Of a stretch of 64,000 nucleotides of DNA, positions 1 to 17,384 are shown piece after piece. Source of the DNA: Cacajao melanocephalus (Eukaryota > Chordata > Mammalia > Primates > Pitheciidae); contig CAUYLG010070400.1 of the NCBI GenBank assembly GCA_963573385.1, positions 1 through 64,000 on the forward strand, written 5' to 3'. How positions within the stretch are numbered: the first letter of the stretch is position 1; each line of letters opens with the position of its first letter. A model generated the notes under the pieces. That model did no database searches, was not told the DNA's origin, and saw only the letters and a list, made by a program, of their open reading frames with translations. The position numbers were made by a program, and so were the translations under genes.

Positions 1-125
1 TTTTTTTAGTAGAGACGGGGTTTCACCATGTTGGCCAGGATGGTCTCTATCTCTTGACCTCGTGATCCGCTCACCTTGGCCTCCCAAAGTGCTGTGATTA
101 CAGGCCTGAGCCACTGCACCCGGCC
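1..125 (-). mobile_element. Alu (AluY/S-like), cut by window edge
   Basis: Antisense Alu left-arm sequence from a T-run to CCCGGCC. The GGATGGTCTC and GACCTCGTGATCC blocks are AluY-like. Confidence 0.9.
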
Positions 126-426
126 TGCTTTTTTATTCTTATGTGTCATTATCGCAAACCACTTCTCATTGGAGGAAAGATATGACTAGTTTCTTTAGGT
201 TCTGGTTTGCAGGGGACAACGTTTCTTTGGGTTGATGGAACCCTTGTGTGATATTGTGAAATATATATATTTGGTCTTCCTCCCTGTTTCCTGACATATA
301 ACTTGTAAAACACTTGGAACCTCTGGAGTTATGAGTGTCTTTTCTATGCTAATGAGATGACTGGTGGCTGGGGCCCTTAGATAGCTTCCAAACAGGGGCT
401 GGTTACAGGAAAGACCAAGGCATGAT
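126..426. other. Short spacer, no feature seen
   Basis: About 300 bases of AT-rich DNA between an Alu and an L1, with no recognisable gene or repeat. Confidence 0.5.
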
Positions 427-438
427 TAGAAGGTTGAG

Positions 439-1253
439 CCTTTTTTTTTCTTTAATATATTTTATTGGTTTTGCGGTACATGTGAAGAACATGCAGGATT
501 GTTGCATAGAACATGGCAATGTGGTTTGCTGCCTTCCTCCCCATCACCTATATCTGGCATTTCTCCCCATGTTATCCCTCCCCTAGTTCCCCCACACAGA
601 CCTCAGTGTGTGATGTTCCCCTCCCTGTGTCCATGTGTTCTCATGGTTCAACACCTGGCTATAAGTGAGAACATGCGGTGTTTGATTTTCTGTCCTTGTG
701 TCAGTTTGCTGAGAATGATGGTTTCCAGGTTCATGCATGTCCTTACAAAAGACACGAACTCATCGTTTCTTATGGCTGCATAGTATCCCATGGTGTATAT
801 GTGCCACATTTTCCCTGTCCAGTCTCGTCGATGGGCATTTGGGTTGGTTCCAAGTCTTTGCTATTGTAAACAGTGCCACAATGAACATACATGTGCATGT
901 GTCCTTACAGTAGAATGATTTATAATCCTTTGGATATATATATCCAGTAATGGGGTTGCTGGGTCAAATGGAACTTCTCTTTCTAAGTCCTTGAGGAATC
1001 GCCACACTGTCTTCCACAATGGTTGAACTAATTTACACTCCCACCAACAGTGTAAAAGTGTTCCTATTTCTCCACATTCTCTCTAGCATCTGTTGTCTCC
1101 AGATTTTTTAATGATCACCATTCTAACTGGTATGAGATGGTATCTCCATGTAGTTTTGACTTGCATTTCTCTAATGACCAGTGATGATGAGCATTTTTTC
1201 ATATGTTTGTTGGCCTCATATATGTCTTCTTTTGTAAAGTGTCTGTTCATATC
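439..1253 (-). mobile_element. 5'-truncated L1 (L1PB-like) with target-site duplication
   Basis: Antisense L1 3' end (3' UTR and the end of ORF2), starting at a T-run (the poly-A tail). The perfect 12-base duplication TAGAAGGTTGAG at 427-438 and 1254-1265 gives exact borders, so the insertion is about 815 bases. The 3' UTR resembles L1PB/L1MA-age elements. Confidence 0.88.
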
Positions 1254-1424
1254 TAGAAGGTTGAGACTTTTAGCTCCACCCACCAACCTGCAGGGAGAGG
1301 AGAAAAGCTGAAGGTTAAGGTGACCACCAGTGGCAAATGATGTAATCAGTCATCTCTATGTAGAGCTCCCAAACAGCTGGATGCCCCTTACCAGGCTGAG
1401 GAAGTTCCTATCTATTTATTTATT

Positions 1425-2130
1425 TATTTTTATCATGAAAGAGTGTTAAATTTTGTCAAATGTCTTTATTTTTTCTATTGAGATAACTGTGTGGTTTTAT
1501 TCTTTATCAATGTGGTGTATTACATTGACTGATTATTGTATGCTTAACTGATCTTGCATTCCTAAGTACTACTCGACTGTGATGTACACTCAGTTTTACA
1601 TGCTGCTCCATTCAGCTTGCTAGTACATTGTAGGGGACTTTTGTGTTCACATTCATGAGAGATATTGATCTGCAGTTTCCTAGTGATATTTTTGTCTGAT
1701 TTTGGTATCAGGGTAATACTGGCCTCACAAAATGAGTTGGGAGGTGTTTACTTCTCTTCTGTTTTTAGGAAGATGTTGAGAAGGATTGGTGTTAATTGTT
1801 TTTTAAATGCTTAGTAAAATTCAATGGTGAAGCCACCTCACCCTGGACTTGACTTTATGGGAAATTTTTATATTACTAATTCCATCTTCGCTTATTATAG
1901 ATCTATTCAAGTTTAACATTTTTTATTGAATCCTTTTCATTAATTTGTATCTTTCTAGGAACTTCTATATTTTACCTGGGTTATCTAATATGTCTGTATA
2001 CAATTATTTATGGTATTCTCTCAGAATCCTTTTTATTTTTGTAAGGTTGGTAGTGATGTCCTCTTTCCCATTCATGCTTTTAGCAATTTGAGTCGTCTCT
2101 CTTTTTCCTTAGTTTAGCCCTTTTTCTATT
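1425..2130 (-). mobile_element. Old L1 ORF2 fragment
   Basis: Antisense ORF2-like sequence (for example GGTATCAGGGTAATACTGGCC), heavily diverged, L1M age. No open frame survives. Confidence 0.75.

Positions 2131-4381
<2,251 letters not shown>

Positions 4382-4409
<28 letters not shown>
4382..4409. repeat. (TA)n microsatellite
   Basis: About 14 uninterrupted TA units directly beside the T-run of an Alu fragment; likely length-variable. Confidence 0.95.
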
Positions 4410-4417
<8 letters not shown>

Positions 4418-4541
4418 TTTAATATAAAGATGGTGTTTCACCATGTTGGTCAGGATGGTCTTGAACTCCCGACCTCAGGTGATCCACCTGCCTTGGCCTC
4501 CAAAGTGCTTGGATTACAGGTGTGAGCCACCGCGTCTGGCC
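4410..4541 (-). mobile_element. Alu left monomer
   Basis: T-run then the antisense left arm only, ending TCTGGCC; about 130 bases. Confidence 0.88.
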
Positions 4542-4606
4542 TCTTATCATATTTTTATGTTTACTCTTTCACAGCTAAAGCATTGGCACATTAAGAATTT
4601 ATTTCT

Positions 4607-4893
4607 GGCCAGGCACAGTGGCTCACTTCTGTAATCCCAGCACTTTGGGAGACTGAGGCAGGTGGATCACTTGAGCCCAGGAGTTCAAGAGCAGCCTGAG
4701 CAACATGGTGAAACCCTGTCTCTACAAAATACAAAAAAATTAGCCAGGTGTAGTGGTGTGCACCTGTGGTCCCATCTACTCTTGAAGCTGAGATGGGAGG
4801 ATGGCTTGAGCCCCAGGTCAAGGCTGCATTGAGCTGTGATTGTGCTACTGCACTCCAGACTGAGCAACAGAGCAAGACCCTGTCTCAAAAAAA
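4607..4893 (+). mobile_element. Alu, full length
   Basis: Sense Alu from GGCCAGGCACAGTGG to a short A-tail; flanks share an ATTTTTATTT-like duplication. Confidence 0.92.
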
Positions 4894-5098
4894 TTTTTAT
4901 TTCCTAGACACCTACTACCCAGTCATCCCAACACCATTTATTGAGTACTCCATACTGATTTCCTGTGTGTTTTGATTTATTTCTGGGCTCTGTTCAGTTT
5001 CACTTTTTCATCTAAAAAAGTCAGTGCCTCACAGTTTTAATCATGGCAGCTTTATGATGTATTTTCATAAATATAGCCAGTCCTTTCTTTTTATCGTT

Positions 5099-5479
5099 TG
5101 TATTAGTTCATTCTCACACTGCTATACAGAACTACATGAGACCAGGTAATTTATAAAGAAAAGAGATTTAATTGACTCACAGTTCTTCAGGCCTAAGAGG
5201 AAGCATGAGTGGGAGGCCTCAGAAAACTTACAATCATGGTGGAAGGTGAAGGGGAGCAAGCACATCTTACCATAGCAGAGCAGGGGAAAGAGAACGAAGG
5301 GAGAAATGCCCCCACACACTTTTAGACCATCAGATCTCATGACAGCTCACTATCATAAGAACAGCGAGGGGGAAATCTGCCCCATGATTCAGTCACCTCC
5401 CACCAGGCCCCTCCCCTGACACATGGTGATTACAATTCAACATGAGATTTGGGTGGGGACACAGAGCCAAACCATATCA
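5099..5479 (-). mobile_element. Solo MaLR LTR (THE1/MST family)
   Basis: About 380 bases read as a reverse-complement THE1/MST LTR: it starts TGTATTAGTTCATTCTCACAC and ends CAAACCATATCA. No internal retroviral sequence adjoins, so it is a solo LTR. Confidence 0.87.
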
Positions 5480-5551
5480 CTCATTTCCAGAATTTTCTTA
5501 GCTCTTCTTCTCTGAACTGTTTCAACTCACAACACTTCTGACATCAAATGT

Positions 5552-6300
5552 GTGGTTTTTTTTTACCTCACACCAACCAGTTTTCCAACTCTTTGGATAC
5601 TAACTGAATGTCCCAAATTCACTTCAATTCTGACGCTATTTGGAACTAGTGCAGACCCTGAAGTGAAGGGTTCAGTCCCACAAGACTCTCTGCTTCAGGT
5701 GTCAGTTGCAAGTTGGGGTCTCCCATACTTTTGAATGACTGGTATAAAGTCAGAGGCTTCCCACAACCCCTTCCTCAGGTTCAGTAATTTGCTAGAATAG
5801 CTCACAAAACTCAAGAAAACATTTGACTTACCATGACCAGTTTATTATGCAGGATACACCTGTGGAAGAGTCAAATGGAAGAGGTGCAGACAGCAGGGCA
5901 TGAGGGAGGTGTGGAGCCTCCATGCCTTCTCCAGGAGACCACCCTCCCAGCACCTTGATGTGTTTATCCGTCCAAAAGTTCTTCCAACCCTGTTGTTTAT
6001 GAGTTTTATGAAGGGCTCCTTATGTAGGCATGATTGATTAAATAATTGGCCACTGGTAATTAACTCAAACGCCAGCTCTTTTCCCAAACCTGGAGGTCAG
6101 AGATAGGGCTGAATGTTCTACCCCCTAATCATGGCTTGATATTGCTGGCAACCAGCCTCCATCCTGAAGCTGTCTAGGGCTCCCTCCTTATCAGAACAAA
6201 AGGTGCTCCTATCAGGAAATTCCAAGGATTTAGGAGCTCCATGTTAGAAACTGGGGACAAAAAGCAAATATACATTTCTTACTGCATCCCACCTTCACAT
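5552..6300. other. Possible old LTR/transposon remnant
   Basis: The stretch ending with GAAATTCCAAGGATTTAGGAGC looks like a common interspersed repeat that I cannot name. No reading frame is credible. Confidence 0.35.
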
Positions 6301-6329
6301 AGTATATGAACTTTAGAATCTCTTGACTA

Positions 6330-6480
6330 GATTAAATTTTTTTATTTGATTGGGACTCAGGCTAAATTCATAGAACAATTTAGGTAAAAAGTGACATTTT
6401 TACAAAATTAATTCACCCCCAAAATAAGGTATGCCTTTATGTTTATTTATGCCTTTTAAATTCTTCAAGAGCACTGTTCA
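6330..6480 (-). mobile_element. L1M ORF2 scrap
   Basis: Antisense ORF2-like sequence (TTTGATTGGGACTCAGGC and downstream), strongly diverged. Confidence 0.5.
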
Positions 6481-6784
6481 AAATTCAAAAGGGACAAATG
6501 GGCATACGGGGAAAAGTTTTCCCACTGTTGTAGGTAGCAGGGACTAGGTTCCCTAGTCAGTTTCCTTCCCACAGGCAATCTGTTACTGGTTTCTTGTGTA
6601 TCCATGTAGTGATTTTAAGCTAATGTAGCACTTAAACAAATGCTTGTATATGTGTATCTTATTTTGCATTATGTTTGTGCTTTTCTCGCTTATCAATACA
6701 TTTTGGTAATTTTTTCATATCTATACCTGAGTTTCCTCATTAAAAAAAAAATGACACATAGCTTTGTGGGTTTTTAAAAACATT
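6481..6784. other. AT-rich spacer, nothing recognised
   Basis: A short inverted repeat at about 6537-6556 (GACTAGG/CCTAGTC) is too small to interpret. Confidence 0.4.
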
Positions 6785-7244
6785 TGAATTTTTAAAGGCA
6801 GTTTTTAGGTTTACAACGAAACTGAGAAGCAACTTTTGAAAGGTTTTTGAACTCTCTCTGAGCGTTCCCCATCCCCTCTGCGTCCGCCATTAGCAACTCC
6901 CCCGGCAGAGGGGTACATGTGTTACACGTCATTACCACCCAGAGTCCCTAGTTTACATTAGGATTCACTCTGCTGTTGTACATTCTGTGGGTGTGGACAA
7001 ATGTATAACGACATGTATCTACCACTATACAGAGGATTTTCACTGCCCTAAAAATCTGCTGTGCTTTGCCTCTCTGGGTCCCCTTCCCCCATGGCAACCA
7101 CTGAGCTGTTTATTGTCTCCACATTTTAGCCTTTTCCTGACTGACAATACTTAGAATTGTACACTATGTAGCCCTTCCAGATGCACTTTATTCACTTAGT
7201 AACATGCATTAAAGGTTCCTCTGTGTCTCTTCATGGCTTGATAG

Positions 7245-7544
<300 letters not shown>

Positions 7545-9040
7545 GATAGCTCAGTTCTTTTTAGTGCTGAATAAAATTCCATTGTCTGGATGCATCACAG
7601 TTTATGCATTCCTTGACTAAAGGATATCTTGGTTGTTTCCAAGATTGGGCAATTATGCATAAGGCCACTGTAAACATTCATGTGAAGGTTTGTATGTGAA
7701 CATAAGATTTCAGCTCCTTTGGGTATAATCAAGGACATGATAATTGGATCCTTTCGTAAGATTACATTTAGTTTTGAGGAAAACTGCCAAACTGTCCTCC
7801 AATGTGGCCGTATCATTTTTGCCTTCCCACTAGCAATGAATGAGATGTCCTGTTGCTTCACAGCCTCATCAGCATTTGGTATTGTCTGTGTTCTAGAGTG
7901 TGGCCATTCTAATAGGTGTGCCGTGGTATCCCACTGTTTCAGTTTGTGCTTCCCTGATGACATGTGATGTGGTGCATCTTTTCATATCCTTATTTACCAT
8001 CTGTAGACCCTCTCTGGTGAAGTCTTTGTTAAGGTCTTTGACCCGTTTAAAAATCAGATTGTTTTCTTATTGCTGAGTTTTAAGAGTTCTTTGTATGTTT
8101 TCAGTAATAGTTCTTTATGTGTATTTTCTTCCTGTCTGTGGGTTTTCTTCTCATCCTCTTCACATTCTTTCACAGAGCAGAAGGTTTTTAGCTTTAATGA
8201 AATCCAGCTTATCAGTTATTTCCTTCATGGAGTGTGCCTTTGCTGTGGTATCTAAAGAGTTTGCAGTATACCCTTGGTCACCTAGGTTTTCTTGTACGCT
8301 ATCTTTTAAAGTTTTACATTTTACATTTGGGCCTATAAGCCAATTTGAGTTAATTTGTGTGAAGGTTGTAAGGTCTGTGCCTAGATTCTTTCTTTTGGAT
8401 GAGGATGTCCAATTCTAGCACCATTTAGTAAAACAAACAAATAAAAACTGTCTTTGTTTTATTGTGTTGCTTTGCTCCCTCATCAAAGATCAGTTGCCTG
8501 TATTTACATGGGGTCCATTACTTCTGGCACTGTATTTTGTTCCATCGATCTATTTATTCTTTCACCCTACCACATCTTTTTGAGTACTATAGCTTTACAG
8601 TAAGTCTAAAAGTCAGGTAGCATCAGTCTTTCAACTTTGTTCTTCTACCTTAGTATTCTGTTGGCTATTCTAGGTCTTTTGCCTCTCCAGTAAACTTTCA
8701 AATCAGTTTGTTAATATCCACAAAATAGCTTGCTAGGATTTTGATTGTGGTTGCATTTAATCTATAGATGAAGCCATGAAGAAACTGCATCAGGGCAATA
8801 TTGAGTCCTCCTATCTATGAACATGGAATAGCTCTTCATTTATTCAGTTCTTCTTTGATTTCTTTCATATAACATTTGTAGTTTCCCTTATAAAGATCTT
8901 ATATATATATATTGTTAGATTTATATCCAAGTGTTTCATTTTAAGGTAGGGGGGCTAACATAAATAGTATTGTGTTTTTAATTTCAAATTCTACTTGATA
9001 CATAGAAAAGTGACTGACTTTGGTTGTTTTTGTTTGTTTT

Positions 9041-9327
9041 TCTGTTTTTAAAGGAGTCTTGCTCTGTTGCCCAGGCTAGAGTACAGTTGCACAATCTCGG
9101 CTCACTGCAACCTCTGCCTCCTGGGTTCAAGTGATTCTCCTGCCTCAGCCTCCTGAGTAGATGGGATTACAGGCATCTGCCACCGTGCCTGGCTAATTTT
9201 TGTATTTTTAGTAGAGACAGGGTTTCACCATGTTGGCCAGGCTGGTCTCAGACTCCTGACTGCGTGATCCATCCACTTCAGACTCCCAAAGTGCTGGGAT
9301 TACAGGCGTGAGCCACCATACCTGGCC
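9041..9327 (-). mobile_element. Alu inserted in L1
   Basis: Antisense full-length Alu from a T-rich run to CCTGGCC. Confidence 0.92.
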
Positions 9328-9831
9328 AAATTGGTCCTTTTCATCTAGGTTATCAAATTTGTGGGTATGGAGTTTTTCACAGTATTCCTTTATCTTTTTA
9401 ATGTCTATGGGATCTGTTGTGATAGCTTCTGTTTGTGATATTAGTAATTTGTGTCTTCTTGCTTTTATTCTTAGTAAACCTGGCTAAAGGCTTATCAATT
9501 TTACTGGTCTTCTCGAAAAACCAGGTTTTGGTCTCATCGACTTTCTCTGTTTCCTGTTTTTAATTTCATTGATTTCTGCTCTAATTTTTTACTATTTCTT
9601 CTGTTTTTTTGGATTTCATTTGCTCTTCTTTTTCTAGTTTCCTAAGGTAGAAGTTTAGATAACTGTATATTCTTTTCTAATATACACATTCAATCTATAA
9701 ACTTCCCTCTAAGCACTGCTTTCACTGTATCCCACAAATTTTAATAAGCTGTGTTTTAATTTTCATTTAGTTTAAAATATTTTAAAATTTCTGGAGGTTT
9801 CTTCTTTGGCCCATGTGTTAATTATGTGTGT

Positions 9832-10123
9832 TTTTTGTTTTTGTTTTTGACACAGGGTCTCACTCTGTTGCCCAGGCTGGAATGCCATGGTGCCATCATG
9901 ACTCACTGCAGCCTTCCTAGGCTCAAGTGATCCTCTCACCTCAGCCCCCTGAGTCGCTAGGACTACAGATGTGCCATGATGCCTGGCTAATTTTTGTACT
10001 TTTTGCTGAGACAGTGTCCCACCATGTTTCTCAGGCTAGTCTTGAACTCCTGGTCTCAGGTGATCCTCCTGCTTTGGCCTCCCAAGGTGCTGGGATTACA
10101 AGTGTGAGCCATGGTGCCTGGCC
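9832..10123 (-). mobile_element. Alu inserted in L1
   Basis: Antisense Alu, diverged (AluJ-like); flanks share a GTGTGTTTT-like repeat. Confidence 0.9.
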
Positions 10124-10239
10124 CTAGAAGTGTGTTTTGTAATCTCCACATAGTTTGACAATTTCCAGTTGTCTTTCTGTTATTGATTACAGGTTAATTT
10201 CACTGTGGTCTGAGAGAAGACACTGTCTTTTATTTTTAA

Positions 10240-10534
10240 TTAATTAATTAGGAAATAGGGTTTTTGCTCTGTCACCCAGGCTGGACTGCAGTGGTGTGAT
10301 CATGGCTTACTACAGTCTCAAACTCCTGGGCTCATGTGATTCTACCACCTCAGCCTCCCAAGTAGCTGGGACCACAGGTATGCACCTCTACACCCAGTAA
10401 TTTTTAGAACTTTTTGTAGAGACAAGGTCTCACCATGTTGCCTAAGCTGGTCTTGAACTCCTGAGCTCAAGTTGATTTTCCTGCCTTGGCCTCCCAAAGT
10501 GCTGGCATTACAGCATGAGTAACTGCACCTGGCC
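10240..10534 (-). mobile_element. Alu inserted in L1
   Basis: Antisense Alu with a degenerate (AATT)n tail, ending CCTGGCC; old subfamily. Confidence 0.9.
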
Positions 10535-11000
10535 TAATTTCTGTTTTTAAATGTGTTAAAGTGTGTTTTATAATCTAGGATATGGTCTGTCTTGGTGAAT
10601 GTTCCACATGGGCTTGAGGAGAAACGGTGATCTGTGGCCGTTGGCTGAACTAGTCTATAGATGTAAATTACATCCAGTTGACTGATAGTGTGGTAGGGTT
10701 CAACTGTGTCCTTACTGATTTTCTGCCAGCTGAATCTGTTCACTTCTGATAGAAGAGTGTTGAAATCTCCAACTGTAATAGTGGATTAATCTTTTCTCCT
10801 TACAGTTCTATCAGTTTGGGGCTCATGTAGTTTGATGTCATGTTGTTTGGTATATACATGTTAGGGATTGCTATGTCTTCTTGGAGAAATGATCTCTTTA
10901 TCATAATCCAATGACCTTCTTTATCCCTGATAACTTCCCTTGCTTTGAAGTCTGCTCTGTTTGCAATTAATATAACTATTCCTGCTTTTTCTTTTCTTTT

Positions 11001-11288
11001 CTTTTTTTGAGACCACAGTCTCACTCTGTCACCAGGCTAGAGTGCAGGGGCGAGATCCTGGCTCACTACAACCTCTTCCTCCAAAGTTTAAGCAATTTTC
11101 CTGCCTCAGCCTCCTGGGTAGCTGGAATTATAGGTGCACACCACCACACCTGGCTAATTTTGTATTTTTAGTAGAGACAGGGTTTCTCCATGTTGGTCAG
11201 GCTGGTCTCGAACTCCCAACCTTAAGTGATCACCTGCGTTGGCCTCCCAAAGTGCTGGGATTACAAGTGTGAGCCACCATGCCCAGCT
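11001..11288 (-). mobile_element. Alu inserted in L1
   Basis: Antisense Alu with a CTTTT-rich tail on its 3' side. Confidence 0.91.
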
Positions 11289-11293
11289 GGCTT

Positions 11294-11429
11294 TTTTAAT
11301 TTTTATTTTTTTATAGGCGGGGATCTCACTATGTTGCCCCAGCTGGTCTCAAATGCCTAGCCTCAAGCGATCTCCTACCTTGACCTCCCAAAGTCCTGAG
11401 ACTACAGGCATGAGCTACCACATCTGGCC
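11294..11429 (-). mobile_element. Alu left monomer (FLAM-like)
   Basis: A half-Alu abutting the previous Alu in the same orientation, ending CATCTGGCC. Confidence 0.82.
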
Positions 11430-11600
11430 TCAAATATTTCTTCTTTTCTTTTTGTATTTTCCCTCTGGTATTCCTATTACATGTATATCAACTTTTTAGC
11501 TCAACAGTCCCTGGATGTTTTGCTCAGTCCTATTCTCTTTAATTTTCAGTTTTGTAGGTTTCTATTGACATGTCTTCAAGCTGAGAGATTCACTCCTCAA

Positions 11601-12412
11601 TCATGTGCAGTCTATTAATGAGCCCATCAAAAGCACTTTTCATTCATCTACAGTGGTTTTGCTATAAACAAAACAGTGCTTTCCCCTCTCTTTGCTGGAA
11701 GTATGAGGGAATTTTTCTGTTATATTTACTGTGAGAATTGTCAAGATCTTGGAGATAAAATTCACAAAAGTGCCAGGGGGGTGGTACCCCTTATGACTGG
11801 GTTCCCCTGGAGTTTTAATTCTTAGACTGTCTACACTGAGCCTCCACCAGTTCTTCAGTTTACTGATGAGGTTTTTCTACCCTGGCACTGGTTCCGATGG
11901 TGGTTTTCACTCATGAATCTCTGCTCCAGAAAGTTATAATTTCCTATATTTGCCTGTTGGTCTCTCCTATCTTAGGGGCAGCAGTTTGCCTTGTATCCTC
12001 ACCTTTCTCACAGATCTAGGAAGAGTTGTTGATTTTTCAAGCTGTTCAGCTTTTTACTTGTTAGAATGAAGTGGTGACTTTCAAATTCCTTACATGCGGA
12101 ACTGGAAAATAAAAGTCTTTCTTTTTTAAACTTGCATGGTATTCCATTGTATGGTCATACTGTAATTTATTTACTTACTCTTCTTAAATGATAGACAATT
12201 TGTTTTCAATCTTTTACTAATATAAGTAGGGCTGCCATAAATAATTTTGTAAATGTATTATTTCCCACGTGTGTAAATATCTTTAGGCTAAAATCCTGGA
12301 AGTAGAATTGCTGGGTCACAATTCATGTACGTTTATAATTTGGATAGATGTGGAAAATTTGTAATTAGGTTGTACTAATTACACTCACCTGCCATATCAT
12401 TTCCACACATTC
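11601..12412 (-). mobile_element. Diverged L1 remnants
   Basis: 12125-12410 resembles the end of ORF2 or 3' UTR of an old antisense L1 (TTGCTGGGTCA block). 11700-12120 is too diverged to assign. Confidence 0.5.
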
Positions 12413-12709
12413 TTTTTTTTTTTTTTCCCAAGATTGAGTCTTGCTCTATCGCACAGGCTGGAGTGCAGTGGTGTGATCTTGGCTTACTGCAACCTCCACC
12501 CCCTGGGTTTAAGCAATTCTCCTGCCTCAGCTGAAGGAGTAGCTGTGATTACAGGTTCTTGACACCATGCCTGGCTAATTTTTGTATTTTTAGTAGAGAT
12601 GGGGTTTCACTATGTTGGGCAGTCTGGTTTCAAACTCCTGACCTCATGATCCGCCGGTCTCAGCCTCCCAAAGTGCTGGGATTACAGGTGTGAGCCACTG
12701 CACCTGGCC
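12413..12709 (-). mobile_element. Alu
   Basis: Antisense full-length Alu; CACACATTCTT/CACACTTTCTT flanks are a slightly decayed duplication. Confidence 0.92.
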
Positions 12710-13081
12710 CACACTTTCTTATTTATATACTATATTATCAAACTTTTTATTCTTTACTCATCTTAAAGGTGAAAAATCAGATTGGTTCTAATTTGCATTT
12801 CGATTATTATCAGTGAAGTTTAGCATACACTTTAAGAACCTTTTGTTTTTCTGCAAACTTTTAATATCATTTAAAAATTTTTTTTCTACTGTACTGTTCA
12901 TTTTCTTATATAAAAATCAATATTATGGAAGCTTTTGTAAAATGAATCATAAACATTTCCCGGCTTTTTTTTTTTTTTGACATATTATGATTTGTCACAT
13001 AACATATTTTGATTTTTATAGTTGATTTTATTTTTTTCATATGGCTTCCATTTTGTGTACCACTTTCTCCACTTAAAATAT
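12710..13081 (-). mobile_element. L1-like AT-rich remnant
   Basis: Continues the old L1 after the Alu for about 130 bases, then becomes featureless AT-rich DNA. Confidence 0.4.
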
Positions 13082-13222
13082 GTGCCTGTAGTCCCAGCTA
13101 CTCAGGAGGCTGAGGTGGGAGAACTCTTTGAGCCTGGGAGGTAGAAGCTGCAGTGAGCCTGATTGTTTCACTGTACTCCAGCCTGGGCAACGGAGACCTG
13201 TCTCAAAGAAAGAAAAGAAAAA
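13082..13222 (+). mobile_element. Alu right-part fragment
   Basis: Sense, starts inside the arm at GTGCCTGTAGTCCCAGC and ends in an AAAG-rich tail; 5'-truncated. Confidence 0.87.
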
Positions 13223-13329
13223 ATATCCTAGCTGTCTTGGCCCTAACCGCCTTTAAAAAAAAAAATCAATGTACTCACCAGTAGACTTAATAAATGTTAA
13301 CATTTTGCTGTGCCTGCTTATTTTTTTCT

Positions 13330-14724
<1,395 letters not shown>

Positions 14725-15060
14725 TTAGTTATTTGTTGCTGTGTAACAAATTGCATTAAAACTTACTGGCTTAAAACATTTGTTCTCTCAGTTTCTGTGA
14801 GTCAGAATCCAAGTGTAGCTTAGCTGGGCCCTCTGGCTCAGACTCTTTTGCAAGGCTGTAATCAAGGTGTCTCCTGGGAGAGTGCTCTCACCTAAAGACT
14901 TGACCAGGGCAGGATGTACTTTCCGGCTCCCTCACGTGGTTGCTGGGAGGATTTAGTTCCTTGCTGCTTGTGAGCTTCAGGCTCAGTTCCTTGCCATGTG
15001 CGTCTCACCATAAGGCAGCTCACAGTATGGCAGCTTGCTTCATCAGAGCAAGCAAACAGG
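14725..15060 (-). mobile_element. Mammalian-wide repeat, family not named
   Basis: Begins like the common block TTATTTGTTGCTGTGTAACAA with CTTAAAACA-like sequence after it; probably an MLT1-class LTR in reverse. Confidence 0.5.
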
Positions 15061-15079
15061 AACATGATTATCGCCATCT

Positions 15080-15901
<822 letters not shown>

Positions 15902-16509
15902 TCCTGTTAGAGATTTTAAGTTCCATATTCTTTAATTCCTTCGGCAATTTCTATACAGGTGTGTAATTCTAGGTTGACCATTTCCTTCAGTATTTAAATG
16001 TTACTCCTTTGACTTTAGTCATTGCAGATAAGAAGCCTGATGGTGGTCTAACTCTATTCCCTTTGTGATTTATCTTTTCTCAGCTTTTAATATTTCTTTG
16101 TGCTCAATGTTCTACAGTTTCACTTGTGTAGATCTGTTTTACTTACACTGCTTAGGATTCAATGTGCCTTTACATCTGTGGACTTGTGTCTGTCAAATCC
16201 TGGAGGACTCTGCCCTCCTCTAGATGGTGCTTCTCCTCATTCTCCCTTCTGGATCTCCTAATTGGACATATTTTGAAGCATTTCTTTCTACTCTCATTTT
16301 ATCATCTTTCACATTTTCTTCTCCCTGTGCTCCATGCTAATTGAGTCCTTTCATTGTCTTCCAATTCATGCATTCCCTCTTTAGTCACGTCTGGTCTTTG
16401 TGACACCTAGACGTTGAAGTTTTCTGTTTCAATGACTATATTCTTCATCTCTAGAATGTCTATTAATATGGTTGTCAAGTCTATTATTAAACTGTCTTGG
16501 TTTACCTTA
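15902..16509. other. Diverged L1-like DNA
   Basis: AT-rich with weak L1 ORF2 flavour (antisense) but no safe family call; no gene. Confidence 0.35.
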
Positions 16510-16529
16510 GTTTTTTTGTTTTTTTTTTT

Positions 16530-16829
16530 AGAGATGGGGTCTTGCTATGTTGCCCAGGCTGGAGTGCAGTGGCTATTCACAGGCACCATCCCAGTGCTGA
16601 TCAGCACGGGAGTTTTGACCTGCTTTGTTTCTGACCTGGGCTGGTTGACCCCTCCCTTAGGCAACCTGGTTGTCCCCCACTCCCGGGAGGTCACCATATT
16701 GATGCCAAACTTAGTGCAGACACCTGATTGGCATAGCGCACTACAGGCCAGAACTCCTGGGCTCAAGCGATCCTCCCACCTCAGTCTCCCGAGTAGCTGG
16801 GACTACAGGCATGCGCCACCGCGCCCGGC
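16530..16829 (-). pseudogene. 7SL RNA (SRP RNA) retropseudogene, full length
   Basis: Both ends look like Alu, but the centre (about 16575-16770) is the 7SL S domain, absent from Alus: on the minus strand GCATCAATATGGTGACCTCC, GGTTGCCTAAGG and GTCAAAACTCCCGTGCTGATC-like blocks are seen. It starts GCCGGGCGCG and ends near GACCCCATCTC, about 300 nt like the parent RNA. An A-tail (T-run 16510-16529) and a target-site duplication (TACCTTAGTTTTTTT, both sides) show retroposition. Scattered substitutions mark it as a pseudogene. Confidence 0.93.
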
Positions 16830-16830
16830 T

Positions 16831-17384
16831 ACCTTAGTTTTTTTCTTCTCTTATCTCTTTAAACATGTTAAGCCTACTTACCTTCAAGTCTCTTTCAGAT
16901 TATTATTTATTATTATTTCAGCTCTTGGAGATGCAAATTCCATATATTGCATACACTGCTATCATCTCTGCCTCAAGATGGCTGAATTCTTTGTGTGGTT
17001 CATTTCCTTTTTTCTTTGCACTTGGTGAAGGGGATAGACCCATCTTCCCAGCTCAGTCCACAATCACCATCATCTCAGGTCAAATGTCTTAACACAGGAC
17101 AAAGCCTTTGTTTCCTTAAACAAAGAGACCCCCAAAGGGCTTGCCCTGTCAGCCCTCCAGAGGAGTGTCCTGACATCTGAATGAATGGGTATCTGGTACC
17201 CAAGAGCCATCATCTCTGAGAGCCCTCTGTCAACTCTGCAGTGTACCTCTTATCTCTTAGGTACCATTCTGAGGTACCAGGTGGTGAACTGAATTCTGAG
17301 TACTTTTCAACATATTCATCTGGCCCTGTGTGACCCTGAAAAAGTCATTTAACTATGAAACTTTTCTGTAAAGTGGGGAGTATT
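16831..17384. other. Unassigned DNA
   Basis: No gene or repeat recognised beyond the 7SL target-site duplication at its start. Confidence 0.4.

Noticed and set aside
16414..17028. 204-codon ORF, the longest in the window
   Set aside because: It runs antisense through the 7SL pseudogene and flanking AT-rich DNA, with no domain.
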